From Paracidobacterium acidisoli (lineage in GTDB: Bacteria; Acidobacteriota; Terriglobia; Terriglobales; Acidobacteriaceae), in NCBI RefSeq assembly GCF_003428625.2, contig NZ_QVQT02000002.1:779026-843025 (forward strand): a DNA stretch of 64,000 nt. The letters run 5' to 3'. The position numbers and the translations under genes are program-made. Shown piece by piece: positions 26,368-36,000 of the stretch. The notes beneath the pieces are model-generated. The model did not search any database. It was given only the letters and a program-made list of their open reading frames with translations, and had not been told where the DNA came from. Position 1 is the first letter of the stretch; each line of letters starts with the position of its first letter.

Positions 26368-27123
26368 ATGAAGCTCGCAAACAAAGTCGCGCTGGTAACC
26401 GGCGCCGCTCAGGGAATTGGAAAAGGCATTGCACAGACGTTTGCCGCCGAGGGAGCGGATGTCATCATCAATGACGTCCGGTGCTCGGAGAAGACAGACG
26501 AGCTGGCGGACTGGATTCGGCAGCAGGGCCGACGGGCCATTGTGGTACAGGCAGACGTGACCAAACGCGACGAAGTGGAAGCGATGGTCGAGCGCGGCTG
26601 GGACGAACTGGGATCGATCGACATACTGGTGAACAACGCAGGGATTGAGACGATCATTCCGTTCCTGGAACTGACGGACGAGCAATGGTCGGACGTGACG
26701 ACGGTGAACCTGAAGAGCGGCTGGCTGTGCTCGCAGATCTTCTGCCGCAGAGCGGTGGCGGCGAAGCGCCAGGGAGCGATCGTGAACATCGGATCGATCC
26801 AGGCAGCGAAGGTGCTGCCGGGACGCACGCACTACGCGCCGAGCAAGCTGGCGATCGAAGCGCTGACACGCAATGTGTCGGCGGAGATGGCGCCGCTGGG
26901 GATTCGCGTGAACTGCATTCATCCGGGCCTGATCGAGACGCCGATGATCGACTGGGTGATGAAGAGTCCGGATCTGCTGCCGATGGTGCTGGCGCAGATC
27001 TCGATGGGACGCCCGGGACAGCCGTGCGAGATCGGCTCGGTCGCCGCGTTCCTCGCCTCAGAAGAAGCACGCTATGTTACCGGCCAGTCCTTCTACGTGG
27101 ATGGCGGCTGGCAGGGCAAGTAA
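26368..27123 (+). CDS. Short-chain dehydrogenase/reductase 2
   Basis: A 251-residue classical SDR: TGAAQGIGKG (about 11-20), NNAGIETI, Ser in IVNIGSIQAA, Tyr-x-x-x-Lys in THYAPSKLAI and end VDGGWQGK. The GxxxGxG glycine motif is intact. It resembles glucose 1-dehydrogenase and 3-oxoacyl reductase-like sugar SDRs. It shares strand and probably transcript with SDR 1; two consecutive SDRs could carry out two oxidations, or an oxidation and reduction giving net epimerisation. A strong terminator follows at 27164. The substrate is unknown. Confidence 0.9.
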   Translation: MKLANKVALVTGAAQGIGKGIAQTFAAEGADVIINDVRCSEKTDELADWIRQQGRRAIVVQADVTKRDEVEAMVERGWDELGSIDILVNNAGIETIIPFLELTDEQWSDVTTVNLKSGWLCSQIFCRRAVAAKRQGAIVNIGSIQAAKVLPGRTHYAPSKLAIEALTRNVSAEMAPLGIRVNCIHPGLIETPMIDWVMKSPDLLPMVLAQISMGRPGQPCEIGSVAAFLASEEARYVTGQSFYVDGGWQGK

Positions 27124-27630
27124 CCTTTTCCGTTTTCATTCTTCTATTCTCCGAGTGCTCTGCGGCTGCGGGATACAGCGATGTATTTCGCAGCCTTTTT
27201 TGTTGCTCCTGTGCTCGCCGGGCCTGCGGCAGCAAGGTGATCGCCTTTCGGCGATGGCTTTGTTCCGGGGACTCAGTCACCGGGGCTGAAGCCCTCTTTC
27301 CCACATCTTCATTCCCCCGGCTAAAGCCGGGGGCTTCTACCGGGTCTCGCTGTGCGAGACGAGATGCGCTTCGTGGTTATGTTGTACAGGGGCTGAAGCC
27401 CGGTCCTTTGGGGCCGGTTCGGCACGGCTGAAGCCGTGCCCTGATACAAAGCGATGACGCCTTCCCACCTTAGCTTCTCCACCCCAGTGCACGAACACCA
27501 CGTGCGCCGGGGACCCCAGTCGCGAAGGTGGGGCACCCCGATTCCGCGCAGAAGGAGGAAATGCAGATCCCTCCACTGCGCTTCACTGCGTTCCGCTTCG
27601 GTCGGGATGACAAGGGAGGGGAGCTGGGGA
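27124..27630. repeat. Terminator region and mosaic of hairpin repeats
   Basis: After the terminator at 27164-27203 come CGGGGCTGAAGCCC (27281-27294), the uninterrupted CCCCCGGCTAAAGCCGGGGG hairpin and tail (27314-27361), GGGGCTGAAGCCC (27389-27401), GGCACGGCTGAAGCCGTGCC plus CTGATACAAA (27421-27450), CCCACCTT/AAGGTGGG (27464-27533) with a B element in its loop (hairpin 27482-27512), and a C variant (27563-27611). The uninterrupted copy at 27314 is the reference for the insertions at 2284 and 10371. Confidence 0.85.
27164..27203 (+). terminator. Intrinsic terminator of the SDR pair
   Basis: GGCTGCG (27164-27170), an inner ATACA-GCGA-TGTAT stem, then CGCAGCC (27189-27195) followed by TTTTTT. 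It starts 41 bp after the second SDR stop. Confidence 0.9.
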
Positions 27631-27662
27631 AAGAAAAAGGGCATGAGCTGCAGCTCATGCCC
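27631..27662 (-). terminator. Intrinsic terminator of the PQQ dehydrogenase gene
   Basis: A perfect 24-bp palindrome (27639-27662, arms GGGCATGAGCTG/CAGCTCATGCCC) is followed on the minus strand by TTTTTCTT. It lies 33 bp after the gene's stop. Confidence 0.9.
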
Positions 27663-27694
27663 GCATAGATGGAGGATACGTCTGTTTTATCGAC

Positions 27695-29959
27695 TTATTC
27701 CGGAAGGGCGAATACGTAATAGCCCTGAGTCTCCTGCGTTGTATTTGCGCCCGCGGATTCATCCTCTTCTTTGGGAGCGACTCCTCCCGCGGAGACGACC
27801 TTGTCGGAATCCGGACGCGCGCTGATGATGACGTATTCCCTGCCGGCGATTTCGTAGACGGCGGGAATGCCTTCGGGTCCGGCGGGGAGCTTGACTTCCC
27901 AAAGGACCTTTCCGGTGTCCTTGTCATAGGCGCGGAAGGTGGAGTCGGACTTGCTGCCGCCGAAGATGAGTCCGCCGGCAGTGACAACGACACCTCCACG
28001 CGGCCAGTAGCTGCCGGTGTTGGTAATGCCCTTCTCTTCCAGCCTGGTGACGCCGCCAAAGGGAATCTGCCACTTGATTTTGCCGGTGTTCAGATTGTAG
28101 GCGGTGAGCGTGGACCACGGCGGCCCGATGGCGGGCAGACCGTCGCTCGAATTCATATAGCCGTAGCCGGTCCAGTAGCGGGTGGTGACGCCGGGCTCAA
28201 GACTCGGACGAGGCGCCGGCGGATGCTCGAGGCGCGTGAGGATATCGGGCGGAACATGCGCGTCTGCAGGGTGCGAGAGATACGCGATGAGGTTGCCGAT
28301 ATCCGCATCGGAGAGATCGGGGAAGGCCGGCATCGGCGACAGGCCGTTCTGCACGGTGCTCTTCACGCGATCTGCGCCGACCTTCTGCACGATGCCGATC
28401 AGCGAGGGAACGCCCGGAGGCTGTCCCTGCAGCGTCGCGGTGTGGCAGAGGGCGCAGTTCTGGACGTAGATGACCTGCCCCTGCGTCTCCGGCGAACCAC
28501 GCATCTCGAAGTGCGGCGGCTTGGGCTCAAGCTTCAGCATCGAGGGCGCGTCCTTCGAGAGGACATAGAAGGTGCTGGTGGAGGGATCGATGGCAGTCGA
28601 TCCCCAGTTGGCGCCGCCGTTATTGCCGGGCGTCTCCAGAGTGGGATCGGTGCTGGGCGGCGTGTAGAGACCCTCGTTGCGGGCGGCGAGGATTTCCTGA
28701 CGGATAGACTCGCGCTCCTTCGGATCGGCGATGTAGGGGTCGACCTCATCGGCGGTGAACTTCTGCCGCGCGAAGGGCGGAATGACCGTGGGGAAAGGCT
28801 GCGTGGGCCAGGACTCTTCACCAGGCATGGGCGACTTCGGCACGGGGCGCTCTTCGACGGGCCAGATGGGCTTGCCGGTGACGCGATCGAGCACCCAGAC
28901 GAAGCCGTTCTTGCCGGCCTCGGCGATGACGTCGATCTTTTTGCCGTCGTGGTTGACGGTCAGCAGCTTGGGCCCGGCCTCGAGATCGTAGTCCCAGAGA
29001 TCGTGATGGGTGGTCTGGAAGTGCCAGAGATATTTTCCGGTGCGGGCATCGAGCGCGATGAGGCAGTCGGAGTAGAGGTCGGCACCGTGGCGATCGGCTC
29101 CATAGAAGTCATAGGTCGGCGAGCCGGTGGGGAAATACGCGATGCCCCGCTTCTCGTCGATGGAGATTTCGCCCCAGGTGTTGGTGCCGCCGATGTACTT
29201 CCATGCGCCTTTGGGCCATGTGTCATAGCCGATGTCGCCGGGATGAGGGACGGTGTGGAACTGCCACGCAAGCTTGCCGGTGACGACGTTGTAGGCGCGC
29301 AGGTCGCCCGGAGGCGACTCGTACTCCTCGCCGGTGGCAGAGCCGAGGATGATGAGATCGTCGAAGATTTTGCCGGGCGTGCCGGAGCGGATCTGACGGA
29401 TGGAGTTGGGATCGCGGCCGAGGCCCTCGCGCAGATCGACGAGGCCGTGATCGCCGAAGGAGTCGATGGTCTCTCCGGTGCGGGCATCGAGCGCGGTGAG
29501 CTTGTTGTTGATGGAAAAGAGAATGCGTCGTTCGGAGCGATCTTTGCTCTCCCAGTAGTTGAGACCGCGGTTGGTGATGTTCTGCGGGCGCTCGGTCTGG
29601 TGAATCCAGATCTGCTTTCCGGTGGTGGCATCGAGGGCGGCAATGCTGTTGTCGAGCCCGATGACGTAGACCACGTTGTCGATGATGATGGGGTTCGATC
29701 CGAAACGGAAGCCGTTGCGGCCGGCGGGATAGAACCAGACCTGTTTGAGCTGGGTGACGTTGGACCGGTTGATCTGCTTCAGGGCAGAATACTGCGCGTC
29801 GTCGGGGCTGCCCCCGTATTCACGCCACTGGGTGTATGGCGCACTTCCCTTTGCATCGGCCGCGCTGGCCTTCGAGCCGCTCCCGTGAACGAGGAACAAC
29901 CCGACGGCGCCGGTCAGCGCGACGGAAAATGCGGATGCTTTCCACAGAATGTTTTGCAT
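27695..29959 (-). CDS. PQQ-dependent dehydrogenase with fused cytochrome c domain
   Basis: The start is ATG 29959 (MQNILWKASAF), giving an N-terminal signal or anchor segment; the open frame extends 15 codons further. The 754-residue quinoprotein has the eight-bladed propeller repeats of PQQ enzymes (WREYGGSPDDAQYSALKQIN, IIIDNVVYVIGLDNSIAALD, ATGKQIWIHQT, DARTGKYLWHFQTTHHDLWD, GGANWGSTAIDPSTSTFYV). A cytochrome c domain with CALCH (about 505) and axial Met in SPMPAFPDLSD is inserted before the last blades (GGVVVTAGGLIFGGSKSD). The family oxidises sugars or alcohols in the periplasm and passes electrons through its own haem to a soluble cytochrome such as the one at 15434. Operator site 6 lies 54 bp upstream. 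The substrate is unknown, glucose or a polyol being likely. Confidence 0.9.
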   Translation of the reverse strand: MQNILWKASAFSVALTGAVGLFLVHGSGSKASAADAKGSAPYTQWREYGGSPDDAQYSALKQINRSNVTQLKQVWFYPAGRNGFRFGSNPIIIDNVVYVIGLDNSIAALDATTGKQIWIHQTERPQNITNRGLNYWESKDRSERRILFSINNKLTALDARTGETIDSFGDHGLVDLREGLGRDPNSIRQIRSGTPGKIFDDLIILGSATGEEYESPPGDLRAYNVVTGKLAWQFHTVPHPGDIGYDTWPKGAWKYIGGTNTWGEISIDEKRGIAYFPTGSPTYDFYGADRHGADLYSDCLIALDARTGKYLWHFQTTHHDLWDYDLEAGPKLLTVNHDGKKIDVIAEAGKNGFVWVLDRVTGKPIWPVEERPVPKSPMPGEESWPTQPFPTVIPPFARQKFTADEVDPYIADPKERESIRQEILAARNEGLYTPPSTDPTLETPGNNGGANWGSTAIDPSTSTFYVLSKDAPSMLKLEPKPPHFEMRGSPETQGQVIYVQNCALCHTATLQGQPPGVPSLIGIVQKVGADRVKSTVQNGLSPMPAFPDLSDADIGNLIAYLSHPADAHVPPDILTRLEHPPAPRPSLEPGVTTRYWTGYGYMNSSDGLPAIGPPWSTLTAYNLNTGKIKWQIPFGGVTRLEEKGITNTGSYWPRGGVVVTAGGLIFGGSKSDSTFRAYDKDTGKVLWEVKLPAGPEGIPAVYEIAGREYVIISARPDSDKVVSAGGVAPKEEDESAGANTTQETQGYYVFALPE

Positions 29960-30004
29960 GGTGCTAAGGCTTGCCCCTTTGTGCAGAAATGCGTAGAGAA
30001 CCAC

Positions 30005-30654
30005 GGGCCGTCATTGCATAATTCGCAATTATTATTGCGTATTTAGAAGACGAGGAATGGTAGCAAGCGCAAAATATCAAAGTCAAGCAACTCATGCAGG
30101 CGAAGATGACGCTCGGCAAAGACGGCGGTTCTGTGTGGGAGACAGGCGGTTTTTCTCGCTGCAGGGCGAGGAGCAAGGCTTTATTCACCAGGCTGAAGCC
30201 CGGTGCTTCTACCGGGTCTCGCTGGCGCGAGATGGAAATACAGACCCCTCCACTTCGCGCTGCGCGCTTCGGTCGGGATGACAAAGGGGAAGTCTGGACG
30301 ACATGGAGAAAGAGTTTTCATTCCCACCTTAGCTTCTCCACCCCAGCGCACGAACATCACGTGCGCCGGGGACCCCGGTTCTCCACCCCAGCGCACGAAC
30401 ACCGCGCGCCGGGGACCCCGGTTCGCGAAGGTGGGGCACCCGGATACTGCGAATACTCACCTCACAAAAAGCAAATGCAGATCCCTCAGCTTCGCTCGGG
30501 ATGACAAAGGAGGGTATCGGGGTGACATGTGAAGATTCGGGCGACAAGAAAGGAGTTTTTATTCCCTTGTCCGAACACACGGACATGGGGCACCCGGTAC
30601 CTGGCTCTGCCCTGTAATCCGCCACCGGGCTGGTTCCGTAATCGTGGGCAAAAC
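30005..30654. repeat. Mosaic of hairpin repeats with a doubled B element
   Basis: Beyond operator site 6 the modules are AGGCTGAAGCCCGGTGC plus tail (30189-30234), a C variant (30244-30281), CCCACCTT/AAGGTGGG (30323-30436) whose loop holds two B elements in tandem (30341-30371 and 30386-30414), GATCCCTCAGCTTCGCTCGG (30480-30499) and CCCTTGTCCG/CGGACATGGGG (30564-30590). No gene is seen. Confidence 0.85.
30013..30039. promoter_or_regulatory. Predicted IclR-type operator, site 6 (PQQ dehydrogenase)
   Basis: ATTGCATAATTCGCAAT (30013-30029), spacer TATT, then ATTGCG (30034-30039). Confidence 0.75.
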
Positions 30655-32961
30655 TTATCGCGCCATCTGGCGCAGAGCGCTGACGGCGGCTCCGGCGACG
30701 GCGGGGTCGGAGCTGGAGGCGGCGCGCTCGAGCTCGGGGAGGGCCTGGGAGGGTTTGTTTTCGCGGAGAAGAGCGAGGCCGAGACCGAGACGCGCTTCAA
30801 GCTGATCGGGAGCGAGGGCGAGGAGCTGGCGGTAGATGGCGGCGGCTTCGGGGAGACGTCCCTGCGCGGAGAGGAGATCGCCCAGATCGCTGAGCGCGGA
30901 GGTGCTGTGTGGATCGAGACGCACGGCGGTCTGCAGCTGGTCGAGGGCCTGGGGATATTTGTGGGCAAAGATGAGGAGCAGCCCGTAGCCGTGATGCGCC
31001 TCAGAGTAAGCGGGATCGATGGCGATGGCGCGCTGGAAGTGGTATTCGGCCTCGGTGAGATTTTGCGGCGAGGTGAGGAGATTGCCGAGATTGTTCTGCG
31101 CGCCGGCATCGCGCGGGTTAAAGCGGATGGCTTCGCGGAAGGACTTCTCCGCCTGAGTACGGTCGCCGCTGCGCAGCGATGCCAGGCCGAGAAGGTTTTC
31201 GGCTTCGGCATTTTCGGGATCGAGCTGGAGCGCCCGCGTGAGGAGCTGCTGCGCGCGGGGAATGTCGCCGAGCTGCAGGCTGGCGTTACCGAGATTGGTG
31301 AGAAGGAGCGCGTTGGAGGGATGACGCGCGACGGCCTTCTCGAGCAGATCGGCGGCGCGCTGCTGCTGGCCGGTGGCGAAGAGGGCGACGGTGAGCTCCT
31401 GCAGAGCGGGCAGGTAGTCGGGGTTCTGCTGGAGGAGGTGGTCGAAGCAGCGGATGGCGTCCTGATGATTGCCGATCTTTGCGTAGGCGCGGCCGAGCTC
31501 AAGCCAGGGCTCGGGCTGCGCGGACGGGCTGCGGTCGAGGAGAGCTTCGAGGTCTGCTATATCAGAGGGCGCGGGATGGGGTGAGCTGATCTTCGCGGTG
31601 GCCAGCAGCAGATCGTTCTGCGGCGTTTGCGGAAGCTGCGGCGGATAGTAGAGCGCGACCTTCGATCCGGGGACGTATGTGTCGATCTGTTCGGGCAGAG
31701 GCGCGAGCAGATCGCCTTTGGGAAGAAGGCGCTGGATGTAGTGGTCGGTCATGACGACGTGCACGGCGTCTTCGGTGCGGCGCTTCGGCATGTGGCAGTC
31801 GACGCAGTGGCTGGCGGCCGGAAGCGACACTTTGTGCGCGACATTCTGATGACAGCCGAGGCAGATCTTCTGGTAGTGCTCTGCGGCTTCTTCACCGTGC
31901 GTGACGTTGTGCGGATTGTGACAGGTAAGGCAGGTCATCTGGCTGTTGCGGAAGCAGGCGGACATGCGCAGGCGGTAGGCCTGATGCGCAATCTCGAAGA
32001 CCTCTCCGGATTTGCTGGACGGAACCTGATGGAAGTAGAGCTTGTAATCGCTGAGCGGCTGGCCGGGGCGATAGGAGAAAACGCTGCGGCCAAAGAGGCG
32101 AAGCTCGTTCGGCATATTGCGGCTGCTGGTCTCGAGGTGGCACTGCATGCAGACCTCGAGCTGGCGGTCGCGACTGAGGTGAGCGGGATTGACGATGGCA
32201 GCGCGAATTTTTGCGAGGGTGGAGTCGGGCGAATCGGCGGCGGCAACGTGCGCGGCTCCCGGACCGTGACAGCGCTGGCAGTCGATGCCTTCGGGAAGAT
32301 GCGGACCGAAGACGGCCTTTTCACCGTCGATCTGCGCAGGCGTTTCGCCGGCCGCGGGGTAGGCATTGTGGCAAAACATGCACTCCTGCGGAATGGCGCG
32401 GCGGAAGTCTTCCTGATCGGCGCGATCGTAGCCGGGGCTCATGGCCCAATAGCCGGATTTTTCGCTGTACCAGCTGACGGGAAGCTCGATGAGGTTTCCG
32501 GCGGTGTTGCGATGCAGGAACGTGCGGGCGTGATTGCCCGATCCGATGATGTAGTCGACGCGCTCTTCGACGATGTTGGCGGGATGGCCGTCGAATCCGA
32601 TCTCGTAGCGGCGCTCGTAGTACTGGCCGTCGCGCTCGAACATGGTGTAGCAGAGACCGGAGGCCTGATTGCAGAGGGTGTTGTGGGTGGTGAAGTCACC
32701 CTGCATGGTCTGCGACGAAGGGTGCGAGAACGATCGGCCCATGCCGGTTTTGCTGTAGGTGGCGACAACATCGCCATGACAGCGGGCGCATACGGCGGGA
32801 TCGACGTATCCGGATTGCGCGGCGGTGGAGCGCGAGGCGCTGCGGCGATGCAGAACGAAAAGGAGAGCGGCGGCGAGAAGAATGACGGCGACGCCGAGTG
32901 CGGCGAGCTGCCACCGGTGAGCCTGAAAGAAGGAAGGAGATCTGAAACCGCTGCGCGCCAT
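30655..32961 (-). CDS. Membrane-anchored heptaheme cytochrome with TPR domain
   Basis: A 768-residue protein with one membrane segment (about 18-38, LAALGVAVILLAAALLFVL) and then seven CxxCH motifs: CARCH (C58), CMFCH, CQRCH, CMQCH, CLTCH, CLGCH and CVDCH. The spacing and the CHGPGAAH, NPAHLS and CHNPH sequences place it with the NrfA/cytochrome c554-like multiheme superfamily. From about residue 465 to the end the protein is a TPR solenoid (DPENAEAENLLGLASLRSGD, NPRDAGAQNNLGNLL, DPAYSEAHHGYGLLL). It should sit on the periplasmic face and may move electrons within a complex assembled by the TPRs. It is closely related in layout to the protein at 58233. No copy of the IclR operator is directly upstream. 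The electron donor and acceptor are unknown. Confidence 0.88.
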   Translation of the reverse strand: MARSGFRSPSFFQAHRWQLAALGVAVILLAAALLFVLHRRSASRSTAAQSGYVDPAVCARCHGDVVATYSKTGMGRSFSHPSSQTMQGDFTTHNTLCNQASGLCYTMFERDGQYYERRYEIGFDGHPANIVEERVDYIIGSGNHARTFLHRNTAGNLIELPVSWYSEKSGYWAMSPGYDRADQEDFRRAIPQECMFCHNAYPAAGETPAQIDGEKAVFGPHLPEGIDCQRCHGPGAAHVAAADSPDSTLAKIRAAIVNPAHLSRDRQLEVCMQCHLETSSRNMPNELRLFGRSVFSYRPGQPLSDYKLYFHQVPSSKSGEVFEIAHQAYRLRMSACFRNSQMTCLTCHNPHNVTHGEEAAEHYQKICLGCHQNVAHKVSLPAASHCVDCHMPKRRTEDAVHVVMTDHYIQRLLPKGDLLAPLPEQIDTYVPGSKVALYYPPQLPQTPQNDLLLATAKISSPHPAPSDIADLEALLDRSPSAQPEPWLELGRAYAKIGNHQDAIRCFDHLLQQNPDYLPALQELTVALFATGQQQRAADLLEKAVARHPSNALLLTNLGNASLQLGDIPRAQQLLTRALQLDPENAEAENLLGLASLRSGDRTQAEKSFREAIRFNPRDAGAQNNLGNLLTSPQNLTEAEYHFQRAIAIDPAYSEAHHGYGLLLIFAHKYPQALDQLQTAVRLDPHSTSALSDLGDLLSAQGRLPEAAAIYRQLLALAPDQLEARLGLGLALLRENKPSQALPELERAASSSDPAVAGAAVSALRQMAR

Positions 32962-33020
32962 TGCCGTTCGTCCCAGCTATGCTACCTGTCTTGTGTGGAC
33001 GGAGGCGATATGGGGGCGGA

Positions 33021-33062
33021 AGAAAAATGAGGCCGCGGACCAGGTTCGGTCCGCAGCCTCAC
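33021..33062 (-). terminator. Intrinsic terminator of TonB receptor 1
   Basis: On the minus strand TGAGGCTGCGGACC, a short loop and GGTCCGCGGCCTCA are followed by TTTTTCTT. It begins 10 bp after the receptor gene's stop. Confidence 0.9.
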
Positions 33063-33071
33063 GAGGATGCA

Positions 33072-36000
33072 TCAGAAGTTGAACCGGCCACCGATCTGCA
33101 ACAGACGAGGCTGGTTCAGATCTGTCGTGATCTGACCGGTTGTGCCGCTGCCGATCACGCTGTTCGGGCTACCGAACTGAACGCGGTTGAAGAGGTTGAA
33201 GGCTTCCACGCGAAGCTCGAAGTTGACGTTCTCGTGGATCGGCGTGTTCTTGTAGAGGGCCATGTCGTAGTTCGCAATGCCCGGAGTCCGCAGCGCATTG
33301 TCTGTACGGGATTCGTCTCCGTACTGGAAGACCGCAGGAGCGGCAAAGGCTCCGACGTTGAAGTATGTATTTTGGGAGAGCTTTCCTCCCAAACGGTTGT
33401 AGATCGAGCCACTGTACTTTTTCTTCATGCCCGATACGACGTTCGGTCTGGTGCTCCCGCCATAGACATAGTTTCCGATGTTATTCGTCGCCATGGTCAG
33501 GCCCAGCGGGTAACCTTCCTGGAAGGTGGTTACGCCGTTGACTCCCCAGCCGCTGACGATGGCATTGACCGGTGCCGAGGCATTAGCGAGGAATTTACCG
33601 CCTTTGCCGATGGGCAGTCCATACACATAGCTGACGACGAGACGCTGACGCGAATCGAAGCTGGAGAGCGAGTACTCACTGGTCTGCCAGGTGTTGTAGT
33701 CCTGGAAGCCGGCGGTGGTGGTGGAGTCGAGCCAGCTGGTGAGGTACTCGGCATTGGTGAGGAGCTTGGAGAAGGTGTAAGCACCCAGCAGCGTGCCGCC
33801 GGAGGCAAAGCGCTTCTCAAGCTTCAGCTCGAGCGCGTTGTAATTGCTGACGCCCGCATAATGACCGCTATTGGAGATGCTGCCGTACTGCGGGAACGGC
33901 CTCACCGTCTGGCTATACAGGACGGTTGGCTTCTGCAGAACTCCCTGAGAGACCTTTCCGTAGAAGTTATTCGTGGCCTGCTGGTTCAGGAAGCAGTTTG
34001 GAGCGCTTGCCTCGCAGGTAGGATCGGCAGCCGCCTGATAGAGATACTTATCAGGCACCTGATTGATGGGAACGCTGACCGGCAGATTCGAGCCGTGCAG
34101 ACCGGCGTAGGCGGCTTCCAGAGCGATTCCATACGGAAGCTCGCGCTGGACGGCGACGTTCCACTGGTAGGTGGCGCCGTTCGGCTCATTGGCGTACAGA
34201 GCCTGCGCATTGCCGCCGAGAAGGGTCTGCTGGTAGTCCGGATTGCGGTGCGGCGCACCGAGAAGGCCACCTGGGTAGGGGTTATCAAACGTGTTGGCCG
34301 GAGTCAGGTTGCCGTTGGTGGACTGCACCATGATGTTGTTCAGGAAATTGACGCCTGCCTGCAGCGGAGCTTCCGGGAACTGCAGATCGGAGGGAATGAC
34401 GAATTTTCCCCATCCGGTACGGAGAACGGTCTTGTCGTCGAGACGATAGGCGACGCCGATACGCGGGGAGAAGTTGTTGAAGTGCTCGTTGCGGACCCCG
34501 CGCGCCGGGTGCTGGGGGCTGGCGACCAGATCGAAGGCACCGGGTACACCGACGACAGGGTTGATCTCGGTGGGGTTGAAGGTATCTGCGTTATTGTGCC
34601 GCTCGACATAGACACCAGGGATTTCATAGCGAAGTCCGAGGGTCAACGTGAGCTTGGGGGTAGCATTCCAGGTGTCCTGCACGTAATAACCCTGGTAGTA
34701 AAGGGTCTGGTAGGTGGGAGGAGCGATCTGGACGGTCTGTGAAGCGTTCTGGGCTACATAACCGAGCAGGAACGAAGCAAATGAGTTGCCGGATGCCTGC
34801 AGTAATGGTGTTGTCGATCCCTGTGGTATGAGCGTGGTGTTTGAAGGATTGGCAGAGGTAAAGATGTTGTCGAAGGTGAAGACGCCACCGGGCGAGTTGT
34901 TCTGGAAGTAGTTCATCTCCAGACGACGAAGATCGGCACCGGCTTTGATAGTGTGATTGCCGATGATCTTCGTGAACGTGGGCGCGATGACGTAGTTGTT
35001 GTTGATCGAGAAGATGTATCCCGTTCCGCCGGTGGTCAGCGTGGGGCTTGCGAGGCTGATCTTGGGCGGTGTGGTGGAGTTTGTCAGATCGTTCAGCGCG
35101 CTGATCTGCCCCATGTAGGAGGGCCAGCCGAGCTTGGTCTCATCGTAACCGAGAAGGCCAGGGGTTCTCTGGTAGTTCCAGCGCAGATACGAAACGTGAA
35201 TGTCAGCAATGGTGGTGGGGTTGAAGATATAGGTGTCTCCAACGACGCCCTGCTGCGTGGTGAAGGCTTCCGGCGAGATGGGGTCGCCGGTGATCAGACC
35301 GTTGCCGTAAGGATTGGACGGCGTGTTGCTGGACTTCCAGTGGGTGTAGCGCTCGAAGAGACGCTGCTTCTCGCTGAGGGTCTGATCGCCGCGGATGGTG
35401 TACTGATCGTTGTTGCCGCCAGTTGTGCCGAACTTCGAGAAGTTGTTGATGGGGCCGTAGACCGAAGACTGCCCGGTCTGATTCTGTGCCGCCCAGTCAG
35501 GAAAAGCGACGAGGTTCTTCGCCACCGAGCTGAAGCGGGCGGGATCGATCACGTTCGGGACACCATTGTAGGAGAACTGCTGCCGCATGGGAGCGTTGCC
35601 GGTCAACTGGGCCGGTGTACAGGCAGGATTGCCAGGTATGGGATTTTTTTGCGAACTGCAGGTAGTGAGCGGGTCATAGATCGGGTCCACAGTCTCAGCG
35701 CTGAAATCACCGTTCAGCTCAGCGGGAGTGGGGACGTTCACCAGGTAAAGATGGCCGTAGCTCTGGCGGAAGCCCTGATAGTCGCCAAAGAAAAAGTACT
35801 TATCCTTCTTGATGGGGCCACCGATGTTGCCACCGAACTGGTTCTGGTGGAAGGCCTCTCTGCCGGCGCCGGAGCGCTTGGCGAAGAAGTCGTTCGCGTC
35901 GAGGTTGGTGTTGCGGAGGAATTCGTACGCCGTGCCGTGGAAGGCGTTGCTGCCGGACTTGGTGGCCATGTTGATGACGCCGCCGGTATACATGCCGAAC